From CAIVSN01 sp031539165 (GTDB taxonomy: Bacteria; Patescibacteriota; Gracilibacteria; BD1-5; UBA2023), in contig JAVKLK010000029.1 in NCBI GenBank assembly GCA_031539165.1, positions 1-48,483 of the forward strand: DNA of 48,483 nucleotides. Reading direction: 5' to 3'. Shown here one piece after another: positions 16,906 through 27,310 of this stretch. The translations under genes were made by a program, and so were the position numbers. The notes beneath the pieces were generated by a model. That model was not told the DNA's origin. It saw nothing but the letters and a program-made list of their open reading frames with translations, and searched no databases. Position 1 is the stretch's first letter. Each line of letters begins with the position of its first letter.

Positions 16906-17322
16906 ATGTTTGATATTGCCTTTGCTAGTGGACCTGACCTCGTAAATACTTCCTATAATTTGGACGATATTATTCGAGTTGCTATTGCACTTGTTGTTTT
17001 GGTTTCAGGAATGCTCGCGGTACTTTTTATTATATGGGGTGGGGTGATGCTCATTCTCTCTGGAGGAAAAGATGAAAAGGTGAAGCCTGCTGTTAATTCC
17101 ATTCGTTTTGCTGTACTCGGGGTAATCGTCATCATCATTGCTCTCTTTGTAGCCCCAAAGCTTGGAGACATTCTCGGACTCAATGTTGGAAGGTATGTTG
17201 ATCCAAAGGAGATATTTCGAACAATTCAATCCATCTCCTCCAAGTTTTTCTGAGGAGGGGATTCCATTGATCTAAAATCAAGCTCAAGCCCAGTAATAGA
17301 TGACAGCTTTGATAACTTTTAA
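16906..17322 (+). CDS. Small two-helix membrane protein, VirB2/TrbC pilin-like
   Basis: A 138-residue protein with a short N-terminal hydrophobic region, two long hydrophobic helices (~27-52 and ~68-92) joined by the polar loop SGGKDEKVKPAV, and a serine-rich tail. This layout is like VirB2/TrbC-type pilins often found in candidate phyla genomes, but the assignment rests on topology. One TGA glycine (SKFF-Gly-GDSID). The ATG is chosen over an earlier TTG. Its TAA stop overlaps the convergent prepilin stop by four bases (TTAA). Confidence 0.72.
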
Positions 17323-18656
17323 GGATTTCGGATAGGAAATCTTCTCTGAACTATCGTCTCGCGTCATTCCTGGCAATCTCCACGAATCTCCTCAAACGAA
17401 AGAACAATTCCCTCACTGACATTCTGGAAAGTGAGGTTTTTTATTGGATAGCTTGAGAGAGGAGGAGAAATTAACTCTGGCACTAGAGTGTCGAGTAGAA
17501 CCAATCCTCATGAAAATGAACTTCCTGATACAACGGACCGTATTTGCCTTTCCGATGCGAGACGAGTAATTCTATTTCCCAGAGGAGTCCAAACATTTCC
17601 GTCTCCCCGAACAAAATAGGGGGATATCTTTGAGAGCCCTACGACACCTCACTCATTGAGAAGCTCTATGGTTGCGGTGTGGTTTCCTGAAGATGCTGGT
17701 GTGGATGAAAGATTTGCTACGGTAATACGAATATCCCCTGTTACGGATTGCGCAGAACCGGTGAGAGTGTATTGGAGGGTATTGGCAGTTATTGATACGA
17801 TGTCACCTGCGCCACTCTGAGTGCATCAAGTGCAGGTCAGTATGATATCTCAAGGAGAAAATGGCCCGGGTAGCGCTTGAGGAAATGTTATCTTGAATCC
17901 GCTCAAGAGTCAGGAGTATGCTACGCTTCCCGAAAAAGTACTTCCGCTTTCAGGAGTATCCGAAAGGAGAAAAAGACCATTACTTGCTCCAATGAGAAGG
18001 GAGCTTCCTGATGCTGCAAGGCTTCTTGGCTCAAAAATCCCGAGAGTTCCCGTGTCGAGCTCAGAGAGTGTTCCTCCGCTTGTGTTCCAAAGAACAATCC
18101 GATCGTTTCCTGGATCGGCAACAGCAAGAGTGCTTCCTGAGAGAAGAAGAGAGCTGATTCCTGAAAATTCTGTACGCAGGGGAGTGCTCCGGGTATTGCC
18201 AGCAACTCCAGTTCCCAGAACACGAGATGCTCCGGTGTATACTGCAAGTCCACCAGTGCCAATGGAATACCCTCATGTTGCGGTTGTCTCCGTTCCTGAA
18301 CGAGGTAAGGGCGTGATAGTGAGAAACTCTCGTGTTGTGGATGTTTCTCGGGGACATGAGCTGGCGATGGTCTTGCTTCCCACAAAAAGAAGTGTTCCAT
18401 CTTGATCAAAGAGGGCTCATGTCGAATAACCAGTTGGCGAGAGTGTTCCGGTATCAATTCTGGATCACCCCCGTATTGCGAGTCGATCGAGGAGCTCTCC
18501 GATATATCGATCACTTGGAGTGGAGGCAATCCGACTCTTGGTGCTTTCTGCATTTTCCAGTCATGATGTGACAAAGGAAATAATTCACCCAAAAATGAGG
18601 GCAGAAAGTGTTACTGCGACAAGTACTTCTATGAGAGTGAAGCCGGGTCGGGACAT
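17319..18656 (-). CDS. Prepilin with type IV N-terminus (11 TGA glycines)
   Basis: With TGA as glycine the minus strand is open for 445 residues. The N-terminus MSRPGFTLIEVLVAVTLSAL is a class III prepilin signal: cleavage after Gly5, Phe at +1, Glu at +5 and a hydrophobic helix. The rest is a large Ser/Thr/Gly-rich extracytoplasmic domain of strand type (for example NDRIVLWNTSGGTLSELD), partly propeller-like, probably a minor or tip pilin. Eleven TGAs make it the most TGA-rich gene in the window, invisible under the standard code. The ATG is 1 nt after the tmk stop (TAACATG). Confidence 0.9.
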
Positions 18657-18657
18657 G

Positions 18658-19320
18658 TTAGATATGTCGAAGAATCAGTTGAGTGATGGTTTCTTTGGGG
18701 AGAATGTCCCCATCTTTCTCACAATCGAGGAGAGTCCAATTCGTATATTTTGCCGCCACATGCCCAGCAATCTCTATCGCCTTTCGAATATGTTCAGTAT
18801 CCTTTTCATGAATATCCCGATTTTCTGTGCTTTTCACATACTCTCGTTGTGCCTTCATTCCGATAAGCCGATGTGATGTTTCAGGGGAAATTTTCAGATA
18901 GATTACCTTATCGGGCTTCGGGATTCCGAAGATTTCAAATTCAAGGTGATACACCCAGCGGAGATAAGCATCGACAGCCTCGTAGCTATCCATTTTTGTT
19001 GCTTGATGAATCATGTTCGAACTCACGTATCTATTTGCGATCACGTAATCACAGGTCTCAAGTGACTGAAGAATTTCTCTTTTTGCATCAAATCGATCAA
19101 TGGCATAAAACATGCTCGCAAGCTCTGGTCCCATTTCTTTGAGGGAACCATATTCTCCGTTGAGGTATTTTGTCACCATGAATCCAGAGGTTTCTTTGTA
19201 TCGAGGAAAGTCAAGCAGGGCAACCGTTTTCCCAGATGCTTCCAGATGCGTTTTTAGGAGCTCTACTTGGGTTCATTTTCCAGATCCATCGACCCCTTCG
19301 ATAACAATAAATTGTGCCAT
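18658..19320 (-). CDS. tmk: Thymidylate kinase
   Basis: Tmk phosphorylates dTMP to dTDP. The 220-residue enzyme starts MAQFIVIEGVDGSGKGTQ, and the P-loop glycine of GKGT is TGA. The DFPRY motif, the YVIANRYVSSN segment (DR-type motif) and a LID-like region follow. It is probably co-transcribed with the prepilin gene. An AGTATA at 19341-19346 (TATACT on the minus strand) may be its -10. Confidence 0.92.
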
Positions 19321-19375
19321 ACAGATAAGTTATGCCATCCAGTATATCGAGATTTCCAAAACCCGTGTTTTAACT

Positions 19376-19403
19376 TTGCAAAATCCTGGGTTTCCCCTAT
19401 ATT
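19376..19403 (+). promoter_or_regulatory. Promoter for gyrA
   Basis: TTGCAA (19376-19381), a 16-bp spacer and TATATT (19398-19403), with the ATG 25 nt further on. Confidence 0.68.
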
Positions 19404-19428
19404 TAAAGCCAAAATTTAGCTATTTTTT

Positions 19429-22044
19429 ATGTCTCAAGAAAACGATATTCCAGAGCTCCCTCTCGAGGATGACATACCAGCTCCCGAGAACTCGGAACAA
19501 ATCATTCTTCCTTCCCTTCCGACTGCCATAACATATGAAGGTGATTCGGAGCGATCCATTGTAGAAGAAATGGAAACATGCTACTTGGATTATGCCATGA
19601 GCGTTATCGTTATGCGAGCTCTTCCAGATATACGCGATGGAATGAAGCCGGTACACCGACGTATACTCTATGCGATGTACGACGGAGGGGTTCGTGCTAC
19701 AGGGAAGCATCGTAAGTCGGCTCGTGTAGTCGGAGATGTACTGGGAAAGTATCATCCACATGGAGATAGCTCGGTATACGAGGCGATGGTTCGTATGGCG
19801 CAGGATTTTTCTATGCGGTACACGCTTGTTGATGGGCAAGGAAACTTTGGTTCAATGGATGGGGACTGAGCTGCAGCAATGCGATATACTGAGGTAAAAA
19901 TGGCGAAACTCGGAGAGCTCATGCTTGCTGATATCGATAAGGAGACGGTTGATTGGAGAGATAACTATGATGCTTCCACAAAAGAGCCGACTGTTCTTCC
20001 AACGAGAATCCCAAATCTCATCCTCAATGGTTCCGTGGGAATTGCCGTAGGAATGGCTACAAATATTCCTCCACACAACTTGGGAGAGGTGGTAGATGCG
20101 CTTCAATTCATCCTTCAATGTCAGGATCCTTCCGAGGTGACGGTAGATCGATTGCTTGAATTTATCAAGGGGCCAGACTTTCCTACAGGGGGAATCGTCT
20201 ATAATCGAAAAGACATTGCTACAGCCTACTCCACAGGTCGGGGATCAGTTATTATGCGATGACGTGCTGAGATAGATGAGCTCAAGAATGGGAAAAAGGT
20301 AATTCTTATCACAGAGATTCCATACCAGCTCAACAAGAAAACTCTTATTGAGAAAATAGCAGAACTTGTACAAGAAAAGATTATTGTTGGAATTTCAGAC
20401 TTGCGAGATGAATCAAACAAGGAGGGGGTACGTATCGTAATCGAGCTCAAGAAAGATGCATTCCCGAAGAAGATTCTCAATCAACTGTACAAGCTTACCC
20501 CGCTTCAGACAAGTTTCGGGTATAATATGATTGCTTTGACGGATCGAGGAATGCAGCCCAAGCTGTTCAATCTCGTTGAAATGCTCGAGGAATTTATTGT
20601 TCACCGAAAAGAAGTAGTAACCAGAAGAACTGTTTTTGAACTCAAGATCGCTGAAGCGAGAGCTCATATTCTTGATGGACTCCAGATAGCACTGGACAAC
20701 ATAGATGCTGTTATAAAGACTATTCGAGGTTCTACAACAAAGGAAGAAGCAAAAGAAAATCTCATTCAGAACTTCAAACTTTCTGAAAAACAAGCCGATG
20801 CTATTTTGGAGATGCAGCTTCAGCGACTTGCTGGACTAGAGCGCAAAAAAATAGAGGATGAGCTTGCAGAGAAACTCCTTCTTATTGCCGATCTCAAAGA
20901 TATTTTGGCAAAACCAGAGCGAGTTGCGGGGATTATTGGATCTGAGCTTCAAGAAATTAAAGATAAATACAGTGATCCTCGTCGTACTGAGGTTCAGGCT
21001 GGCGGAGTTGGAGAATGGTCACCAAAAGACACTATCCCAAATGAGGATGTGGTGATTACTCTTTCAAAGAATTCCTACATTAAGCGAATTAAGTCGAATG
21101 CTTTCCGTACGCAACGTCGATGAGGGAAAGGGGTGAATACGGCGGTGCGTGACGAAGATGAGGTAAAACTTCTTCTCTCTACCCAGAATCATAATGATTT
21201 GCTGTTTTTCACGAATACTGGTCGAGTATTCCGACTTCCGGCGTATGAGATACCTGAGGCCCAGAGAACCGCTAAAGGACAGCCTATTATCAACTTTGTG
21301 TCTCTCGCAAAAGAGGAATCAATCGAGGCTATTCTTGATATTACCGCGGCAAGCGGGAAACACTTCGCCCTTATATCCAAGAAGGCAATCGTAAAACGAG
21401 TCGATTTTGAAGATCTTGCGAATATTCGCTCTTCAGGGCTTATTGTTATGAAGCCAAAAGAAGGGGACGAGCTTGGATGGGTTCGATGTACGAGTGGAGA
21501 TGATAAGATGCTCTTGGTTTCCAAAAAAGGAAAGGCTATTCAATTCTCTGAATCTGATGTCCGAGTAATGGGGCGAGCTGCTGCTGGAGTTCGAGGAATG
21601 AGAATTGGGGAAGATGATGAAGTAGTTGAGGCCGATATCGTAGATCACGATGCTAAATTTGTGTTCACTGTTACGGAAAATGGAATGGGAAAGATCAGTG
21701 ATATAGAAGACTATAGAGAACAAGGGAGAGGTGGTTCTGGGGTAAAGGCAGGATCGATGACTTCCAAAACGGGTGATATTATTGGAGTTCACCTTCTTAC
21801 TGAGGCAATTCGCAAGGAAGGCGAGGTTATCTTGATTTCTCGAAGTGGACAAACCGTTCGTGTTCCACTTGGAACCGTTCGAGTTACCAGCAGAGTTACT
21901 CAAGGGGTAATCCTTGCTAAGCTCAAAGATAAACATGATGCTTTCACGAGCATGACCGTGCTGGCAAAATCCGAAGAGAATGAAGAAGAAACTTCTGATT
22001 CTGAGGGGGATCAAGCTCAAACACAACTCGGAGCAGAAGAGTAG
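19429..22044 (+). CDS. gyrA: DNA gyrase subunit A (TGA = Gly)
   Basis: GyrA cuts and reseals DNA during negative supercoiling. The 871-residue protein has the winged-helix breakage domain with the catalytic tyrosine in DGDGAAAMRYTE (third residue of DGDG followed by a TGA glycine), the GIAVGMATNIPPHNLGE segment, and the C-terminal DNA-wrapping propeller. Its GyrA box QRRGGKG (about residue 564) has its first glycine as TGA; this box separates GyrA from ParC. A Glu-rich acidic tail ends the protein. Three TGA codons. gyrB is not in the window. Confidence 0.97.
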
Positions 22045-22065
22045 TATCTGTTCACTCACAGGAAT

Positions 22066-23133
22066 ATGGACTCACAAGATCAGCGCTTCATCATTCGTTT
22101 TCTCTCTATTGGAGGAATAGGGCTGCTCGGATTGGTTGCTTATTGGACGAAGGATATTCTCGTACCTCTTGTTTTTGCTCTTGCCCTTATTGGGCTGGCA
22201 CATCCACTCCTTGCTTCTATTGAGCGAAAAGTTCCACGGACACTCTCCTCTCTTGTTTTTCTTGGAGCAACACTCCTTCTTCTGGGGCTTCTCTTTTTCT
22301 CTGTAGTGCCTATGCTCGCAGATGAATTGCGGAGATTTTCTGAATTTCTCGTTCATCAACAAGCAACAATTCGATCTATCGGGGCACAGGCGTATATTGC
22401 CGGAATTCCAGGATATGGCATAGTAGAACGATTAGGATTTCATATACAGCCGAGCTCTATACAAGCGCTCGTTCAGTATGTATGAGAAAAGCTCCCAGGC
22501 CTTTTATCAGGCTGGGGCGATTCTTTGCTTCAAGCGTTCCTCTGAGTTTTTGGGGCAGTTAATGCTATTCTCCTCTTCGCAGTATTTTTCCTATTTGGTT
22601 CTATAGAGCGAAGAGAAATTTGGAACTTCCTCATGAATCATCTTCCAAAGACGGCTTCCGCACGAATACAATCACGCCTTCCAGAGATACAGAAAACTCT
22701 TTTTGTATGGTGGAAGGGGCAGCTTCTTTTGAGTCTTTCGGTTGGGGGTGCCGTCCTCGTAGGTCTTGCTTTCTTGAAATATGTTCTTTGAGTAGAAGTG
22801 CAGCATATAGTAACGCTTGCCATTATAGCCGGTATTTGTGAATCTATTCCGGTAATTGGACCATTGTTTGCGATGATTCCCGCAATTCTCGTTGTTGCCT
22901 CATCCGGTTGGATGGATGTTGCTCTCGTGGTGGTGATGTATGTTGCCGTTCAGCAACTTGAGGGACTCGTTCTTGTTCCAAGAATTCAATGAGACGCGCT
23001 TCGTCTCGGAACATTTGAGACTATTCTCGCGATGTCTTTTGGAGGATCTCTTTTCTGAATCGCGGGAATTATAGCATCCCTTCCTGTACTTGCTGTTGCA
23101 AAGATTCTTTTTGCTTCCAAACTCAAACGATAA
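22066..23133 (+). CDS. AI-2E family permease
   Basis: A 355-residue membrane protein with about seven or eight helices. Two lie at the N-terminus (~15-32 and ~36-52) and the rest mainly after residue 165. A periplasm-type segment (residues ~90-150) lies between, and the conserved region IAGICESIPVIGPLFAMIPA is typical of the family. Members include PerM/TqsA and sodium-proton antiporters; the substrate cannot be told here. Five TGA glycines, including VPRIQ-Gly-DALRLG. It stands between gyrA (22 nt) and the response regulator (1 nt, TAATATG). Confidence 0.88.
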
Positions 23134-23134
23134 T

Positions 23135-23815
23135 ATGCCCACTATTCTTATAGTTGAAGATGATATGACTATCTCTCAGATGCTTTCGGCATACATAGAG
23201 AGAGAAGGATTTCAGGTGATACTCGCTTCAGATGGAGAGACTGCTCTCCAGTTGTTTCGCGAACAATCTCCTGATTTAACCATCCTGGACATAAATCTGC
23301 CCGGTCGAACAGGATTTGAGCTTCTTCCGCTATTTCGAGCTCAGTCGTCAGCACCAATTCTCATGCTTTCAGCGCGATCTGCGGAAGACGATAAGGTAAA
23401 ATCTCTTGAGCTCGGGGCGGATGACTATATCCCGAAGCCCTTTTCCGCAAGAGAGCTCGTTGCACGAATGAATCGTCACCTTCTTCGTGCACAGCCCACC
23501 TTGAATCCTCTTGTTCAAACGGGAGAGGTTTTGAAACTGGGAAAGGTCCGAATTACTCTTTCCAAATACCTTGTTGAAATAGAGGAGGAAGAAGTGCGAC
23601 TTACAAAAACCGAATTTGAAATCTTGGTGCACCTATTCCGTCATGTTGATGAAGTAGTGGAGCGTGAAACCCTTATGAAGGAAATTATTGGGTATGAACG
23701 ATATCTTTCGGATAGAACGATTGACACTCATATCAAAAATCTGCGAAAGAAATTTGAGGGTGTTTTGTCTATAGAAACACTCCGTGCCGTCGGATATCGC
23801 ATTCATTGACTCTAG
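23135..23815 (+). CDS. OmpR-family response regulator
   Basis: A receiver domain (residues 1-~115) with the acid pair at 9-10, the phosphoacceptor Asp52 (ILDINLPG), Ser79 and Lys101 (YIPKPFSA), then a winged-helix DNA-binding domain ending in SDRTIDTHIKNLRKKFEG and GYRIHGL. The last TGA before the TAG stop reads as glycine, so the protein is two residues longer than a standard-code call. The histidine kinase starts 1 nt after the stop. Confidence 0.95.
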
Positions 23816-23816
23816 C

Positions 23817-25205
23817 ATGAAATTTTCCCTCCGTTTCATCCTTTTCCTCTCAATTTCCCTGACACTCCTCATTCTTGGGAATCTTGCGAGTCTTATTTAC
23901 TATGCTCCACGGTATTTCAATGAGTATGTGGAGAATGTGCGGAAGCAAAATCCTTGAGATGAATCAGCCCTCATAAATGCCTTTATTGAATCAAAAGACC
24001 TCGATCCAGGCATGATAGAGGAATACCGTCTCACACTTCAGGATTTACGAGACCTCACCAAGAGCCTCCAACGATACTCTGTATCTCAGCAGGAGCAGCT
24101 TTCCAACACAGAATCTGCTCTGAAACAAATCGGTTTTTCTGACCAGGCAATTCGACAGACTCTGCTTATGAATAGTCTCCAGTCTTTTTTGCAGAATATT
24201 GTTTCCATTGCTTTATCAGAAGGGAATACCCCAGAGCGAACGTTTCTTCTCAAACTTCTCACGATGGTGTTGATGGTGAATGCAGGACTCATATCACTTA
24301 TTCTCGCTATTACTTTCGTTTGGACGAAGTATATATTTCGTCCTACGGTCGCTCTTTCCGAAAGACTTCTTCAGCTCATCGAGACTCGGGATTATGTTCC
24401 AGTCCGGTATACTCGCTCTGATGAATTTGCTCCCCTTGTCCAAGCGGTGAACTCTCTTTCCCAAAGCTTGGCTCTCCAAGAAAAAATCCGTTCTGATTTC
24501 CTTTCAGATTTCTCTCATGAGATTAAGACTCCCATTGCTGCACTCAAGGTGTTCTTGGAGTGAGTGGAAGATGGAGTTGTAGCGCTAGACGAGAAGGGGC
24601 TCTCCATCATCCGATCAGAGCTTGATCGCCTGCTTTCTACCACAGACTCCATCATGCAGTATGAGAAAGTAGTGGCCCTCAAAGAAAAACACGCACAGAC
24701 AACAGAGTTTGATATTACGCCTATCTTGACCAATCTTCGGGATGAGTATCTTCCTACTCTCGCCAGAAACTCTCAAATGATTCGCTTCGAGGAGAAACCA
24801 TTTTTTGTTCGCCTGGAGAAAGATCTTATGATACAGATGATTCACAATGTTTTTTCTAATTTTACAAAATACGCAGGACAGGGGGCAACTCTCACAACAC
24901 GAATGGCTCGACGATCTCGAAGAATCACCTTTAATTTTGATGATGATGGGAGAGGGGTAGCAAAAGAGAATGTTCCGTATTTGAGAGAGAAATTTTATCA
25001 GGAAGATTCTGGAAGATCCGGATCTCAGACATCTCGGGGTATCGGTATAGGATTATCGCTCATTGAGAAGATAGCCAAAGTACACGGAGGACATATCGCT
25101 ATCGTGAGTGATACCGGCCGAGGATTCCGGCTTAAGGTAGTTCTTGAACAGCCAGATATTCCAGAACAGGCTATGGAAAGTCCATCCGAAGAGACTCTTC
25201 ACTAA
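23817..25205 (+). CDS. Sensor histidine kinase
   Basis: A 462-residue membrane kinase. The helix at ~5-28, an extracytoplasmic sensor region, a second helix at ~142-166 and a HAMP-like segment come first, then the H-box SHEIKTPIAALK with His234. The N-box is NVFSNFTKYA, slightly divergent from the usual HNLL-N form, followed by DDDGRG (G1) and GIGIGLSL (G2). Two TGA glycines (NP-Gly-DES and LE-Gly-VED). It is the partner of the preceding response regulator; the signal is unknown. Confidence 0.94.
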
Positions 25206-25222
25206 AAAATCACCCCCATGAT

Positions 25223-25250
25223 TTGCCAGCAAGAGGTTTTGCGATACAAA
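25223..25250 (+). promoter_or_regulatory. Promoter 6 nt from an ATG (leaderless candidate)
   Basis: TTGCCA (25223-25228), a 16-bp spacer and TACAAA (25245-25250). The ATG of the exported protein is at 25257, where transcription should begin. Confidence 0.6.
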
Positions 25251-25256
25251 GAATAC

Positions 25257-25679
25257 ATGAAACAAACTGCTTTCCGCATTTTTGCTGCCATCCTTCTGAG
25301 TATCGGAGGGGGTTGTTTGTCGTGTGTGTACGCCGCACCCAATGAGATCACCCCTCCAGTTAAAGCTTCGTCGGAAAGAGTAAATGCTCTTGAGCAGAAG
25401 AGAGCCGTGGAAGAAGTAAATACACTCATTATTGATTCGTATCGGGCTCGACTCGATCAAGTTCTCGAAGAACTCTATGCCAATATAGCCAAGGCCTCCA
25501 AGGGGAATCGAGCGGCACAAGTGAAGGCTCTTATTATAGTGCGAGACGATTTAGATGCTCGGTTGGATGCTATTTCAGAGGCAAATGTTACTGCAAATAG
25601 GAAGAAGATTCTCATGGGGGTATATTTCTACCTCAAAACAAATATCGATGAGAAGGTTCGTCAAATTCAAGAAAAGTAG
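25257..25679 (+). CDS. Small exported helical protein, unknown
   Basis: A 140-residue protein with an N-terminal signal peptide (basic MKQTAFR, a hydrophobic core, cleavage probably near VYA-AP at about residue 28). The mature part is helical, charged and probably coiled-coil. I recognise no family. A longer start at 25218 exists but would span the promoter, so the ATG at 25257 is chosen. It follows the histidine kinase and may be a periplasmic partner or target of that system; this is inference. Confidence 0.7.
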   Translation: MKQTAFRIFAAILLSIGGGCLSCVYAAPNEITPPVKASSERVNALEQKRAVEEVNTLIIDSYRARLDQVLEELYANIAKASKGNRAAQVKALIIVRDDLDARLDAISEANVTANRKKILMGVYFYLKTNIDEKVRQIQEK

Positions 25680-25690
25680 GAGAATTTCTT

Positions 25691-25718
25691 TTGACAACAC
25701 AGCAAACTTTCATATCAT
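25691..25718 (+). promoter_or_regulatory. Promoter for the rplC-rplO cluster
   Basis: TTGACA (25691-25696), a 16-bp spacer and TATCAT (25713-25718). A leader of about 95 nt follows before rplC, long enough for a ribosomal-protein-binding structure, although none was confirmed by eye. Confidence 0.72.
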
Positions 25719-25820
25719 ACCGCCACTTCAAATACGAAGAATTACGTTGAATAGCCGATCCGCAAGCGATAACTTCATACTGCGAGATGCTATGCAACCT
25801 CTAATCCATTTTTTCTACAA

Positions 25821-26375
25821 ATGTCAGGAATCATAGCAAAAAAAGTCGAAATGACTCGACTTCTCAAGAATGATGCGTTCGTTCCGGTAACTCTCTGTAA
25901 GTTTCCAGAAACGAAAGTTTCACAAGTAAAAACCATCCAAAAAGATGGATACGAAGCAGTTGTGCTCGAATCAAAATTCGGTAAGCAAACGGTTCTCAAG
26001 GAAGTTCCTTCAACTGGCGCTTTCGCAAGTCTCAGTGCTGGCGATGCTGTAACACTCGACATGCTCGATGATGTAGCAAGCGTTACTCTCATGGGAGTAT
26101 CAAAAGGTAAGGGATTTGCTGGAGCCATGAAGCGTCACAACTTCTCAGGAGGTCCTTCAGGACACGGATCAAAGTTCCATCGAGCACTTGGTTCTATCGG
26201 AACGCGAAAGCCACGCCGAACAAAACCTGGTCAAAAGATGCACGGTCACATGGGAACTGATTCAATCACCCTCAAGAATGTTCCCGTTGAGCTCGTAAAT
26301 AAAGAGCTCGGTATTATTGCCGTTCGAGGTCCAGTTCCAGGTGCCCGAAATTCCATTGTAGTTTTCAACTTTTAG
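25821..26375 (+). CDS. rplC: 50S ribosomal protein uL3
   Basis: A 184-residue protein, about 20 shorter than E. coli uL3. GKGFAGAMKRHNFSGGPSGH and the segment HGHMGTDSITLKN are diagnostic. First gene of the cluster, since rpsJ is elsewhere. Confidence 0.97.
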   Translation: MSGIIAKKVEMTRLLKNDAFVPVTLCKFPETKVSQVKTIQKDGYEAVVLESKFGKQTVLKEVPSTGAFASLSAGDAVTLDMLDDVASVTLMGVSKGKGFAGAMKRHNFSGGPSGHGSKFHRALGSIGTRKPRRTKPGQKMHGHMGTDSITLKNVPVELVNKELGIIAVRGPVPGARNSIVVFNF

Positions 26376-26378
26376 GCC

Positions 26379-26999
26379 ATGCAAGCAGCACTTTATTCAA
26401 ATACTGGAGCCGAAACCGGCAAGATAGAACTCGACAAGGGGATCTTTGGACGAGAAATAAACGCAGGACTTATTCACCGACTTCTTGTCCTTCAACATGC
26501 GAATGCGCGATCTCCAATCGCTCATACAAAAACTCGAGGAGAACGAAATGGTTCAACACGAAAACTCTATGCTCAGAAGCATACGGGTCAGGCTCGAGCA
26601 GGTGATGCGCGATCTCCAACTCGACGAGGAGGAGGTGTGGCATTTGGTCCACTCAATGTTCGAAACTTTTCTCTTCGAATGAATAAGAAGGAGCGACGAG
26701 TTGCCCTCTTCTCTATTCTTTCTGCAAAAGCAGGAGAATCAAAGGTAAAGGTTCTTGAATCTCTTCCGACTCAAAACAAGACAAAAGACATGATTGCTCT
26801 CACTGGAGCGATGGGGCTTACTTCAGCAGTACTTGCTGTTATGCCTTCTGATGTAGCAGCATTCCAAGCAGGGCGAAATATTGCTTCTGTGAAGGTAATC
26901 GGAGCAAACTACCTCAATCCACACGACCTTCTCAAGTACAAAGAGCTTGTCTTTACTAAGGCGTCACTCGAATTTATCAAATCACACTTTGCTAACTAA
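26379..26999 (+). CDS. rplD: 50S ribosomal protein uL4
   Basis: A 206-residue protein with the exit-tunnel loop KTRGERNGSTRKLYAQKHTG and the RSPTRRGGGVAFGP segment. It starts 3 nt after rplC. Repressor action on its own operon is known in E. coli; it is not shown here. Confidence 0.97.
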   Translation: MQAALYSNTGAETGKIELDKGIFGREINAGLIHRLLVLQHANARSPIAHTKTRGERNGSTRKLYAQKHTGQARAGDARSPTRRGGGVAFGPLNVRNFSLRMNKKERRVALFSILSAKAGESKVKVLESLPTQNKTKDMIALTGAMGLTSAVLAVMPSDVAAFQAGRNIASVKVIGANYLNPHDLLKYKELVFTKASLEFIKSHFAN

Positions 27000-27004
27000 G
27001 AACC

Positions 27005-27304
27005 ATGTCAGTATTTAGCATCATCAAAAAACCGGTTATTACCGAGAAATCTCAGCGACTTGAACTTAAGGGAGTATATACACTTTTTGTAAGCGACCGA
27101 GCTACTAAGGTAGACGTTCGTTCTGCAATCGAGCGACTCTATGGAGTAAAAGTTGAGAAGGTAAATATGATTAAAACTCGAGCAAAAGTTCGAGTAAACG
27201 GAAAGCGCGGAAGTCAAGTAAAGCGAAAAGAGCGAACGAAAGCTCTTGTGACTCTCAAAGACGGCGCACGAATCGCCGATTTCCAAAAAATTGTAACTCA
27301 GTAG
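27005..27304 (+). CDS. rplW: 50S ribosomal protein uL23
   Basis: A 99-residue protein: IIKKPVITEKSQRL and VDVRSAIERLYGVKVEKVN are typical. It lies at the exit tunnel and docks trigger factor and SRP in known ribosomes. Confidence 0.96.
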   Translation: MSVFSIIKKPVITEKSQRLELKGVYTLFVSDRATKVDVRSAIERLYGVKVEKVNMIKTRAKVRVNGKRGSQVKRKERTKALVTLKDGARIADFQKIVTQ

Positions 27305-27310
27305 TCGAAT

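Noticed and set aside
17893..18592. Long Arg/Pro-rich or Ser/Leu-rich readings opposite or out of frame with the prepilin gene
   Set aside because: Low-complexity shadows; the table-25 minus-strand frame gives a prepilin signal and a coherent protein.
19429..22044. gyrA, infB and others as pseudogenes with nonsense mutations
   Set aside because: All interruptions are TGA, never TAA or TAG, with the frame kept and conserved motifs on both sides; a recoded glycine explains all of them.
19429..22044. ParC instead of GyrA
   Set aside because: The GyrA box QRRGGKG is complete once TGA is read as glycine.
25719..25820. Riboswitch or uL4-binding leader before rplC
   Set aside because: The ~95-nt leader has no structure that I can recognise with confidence by eye.
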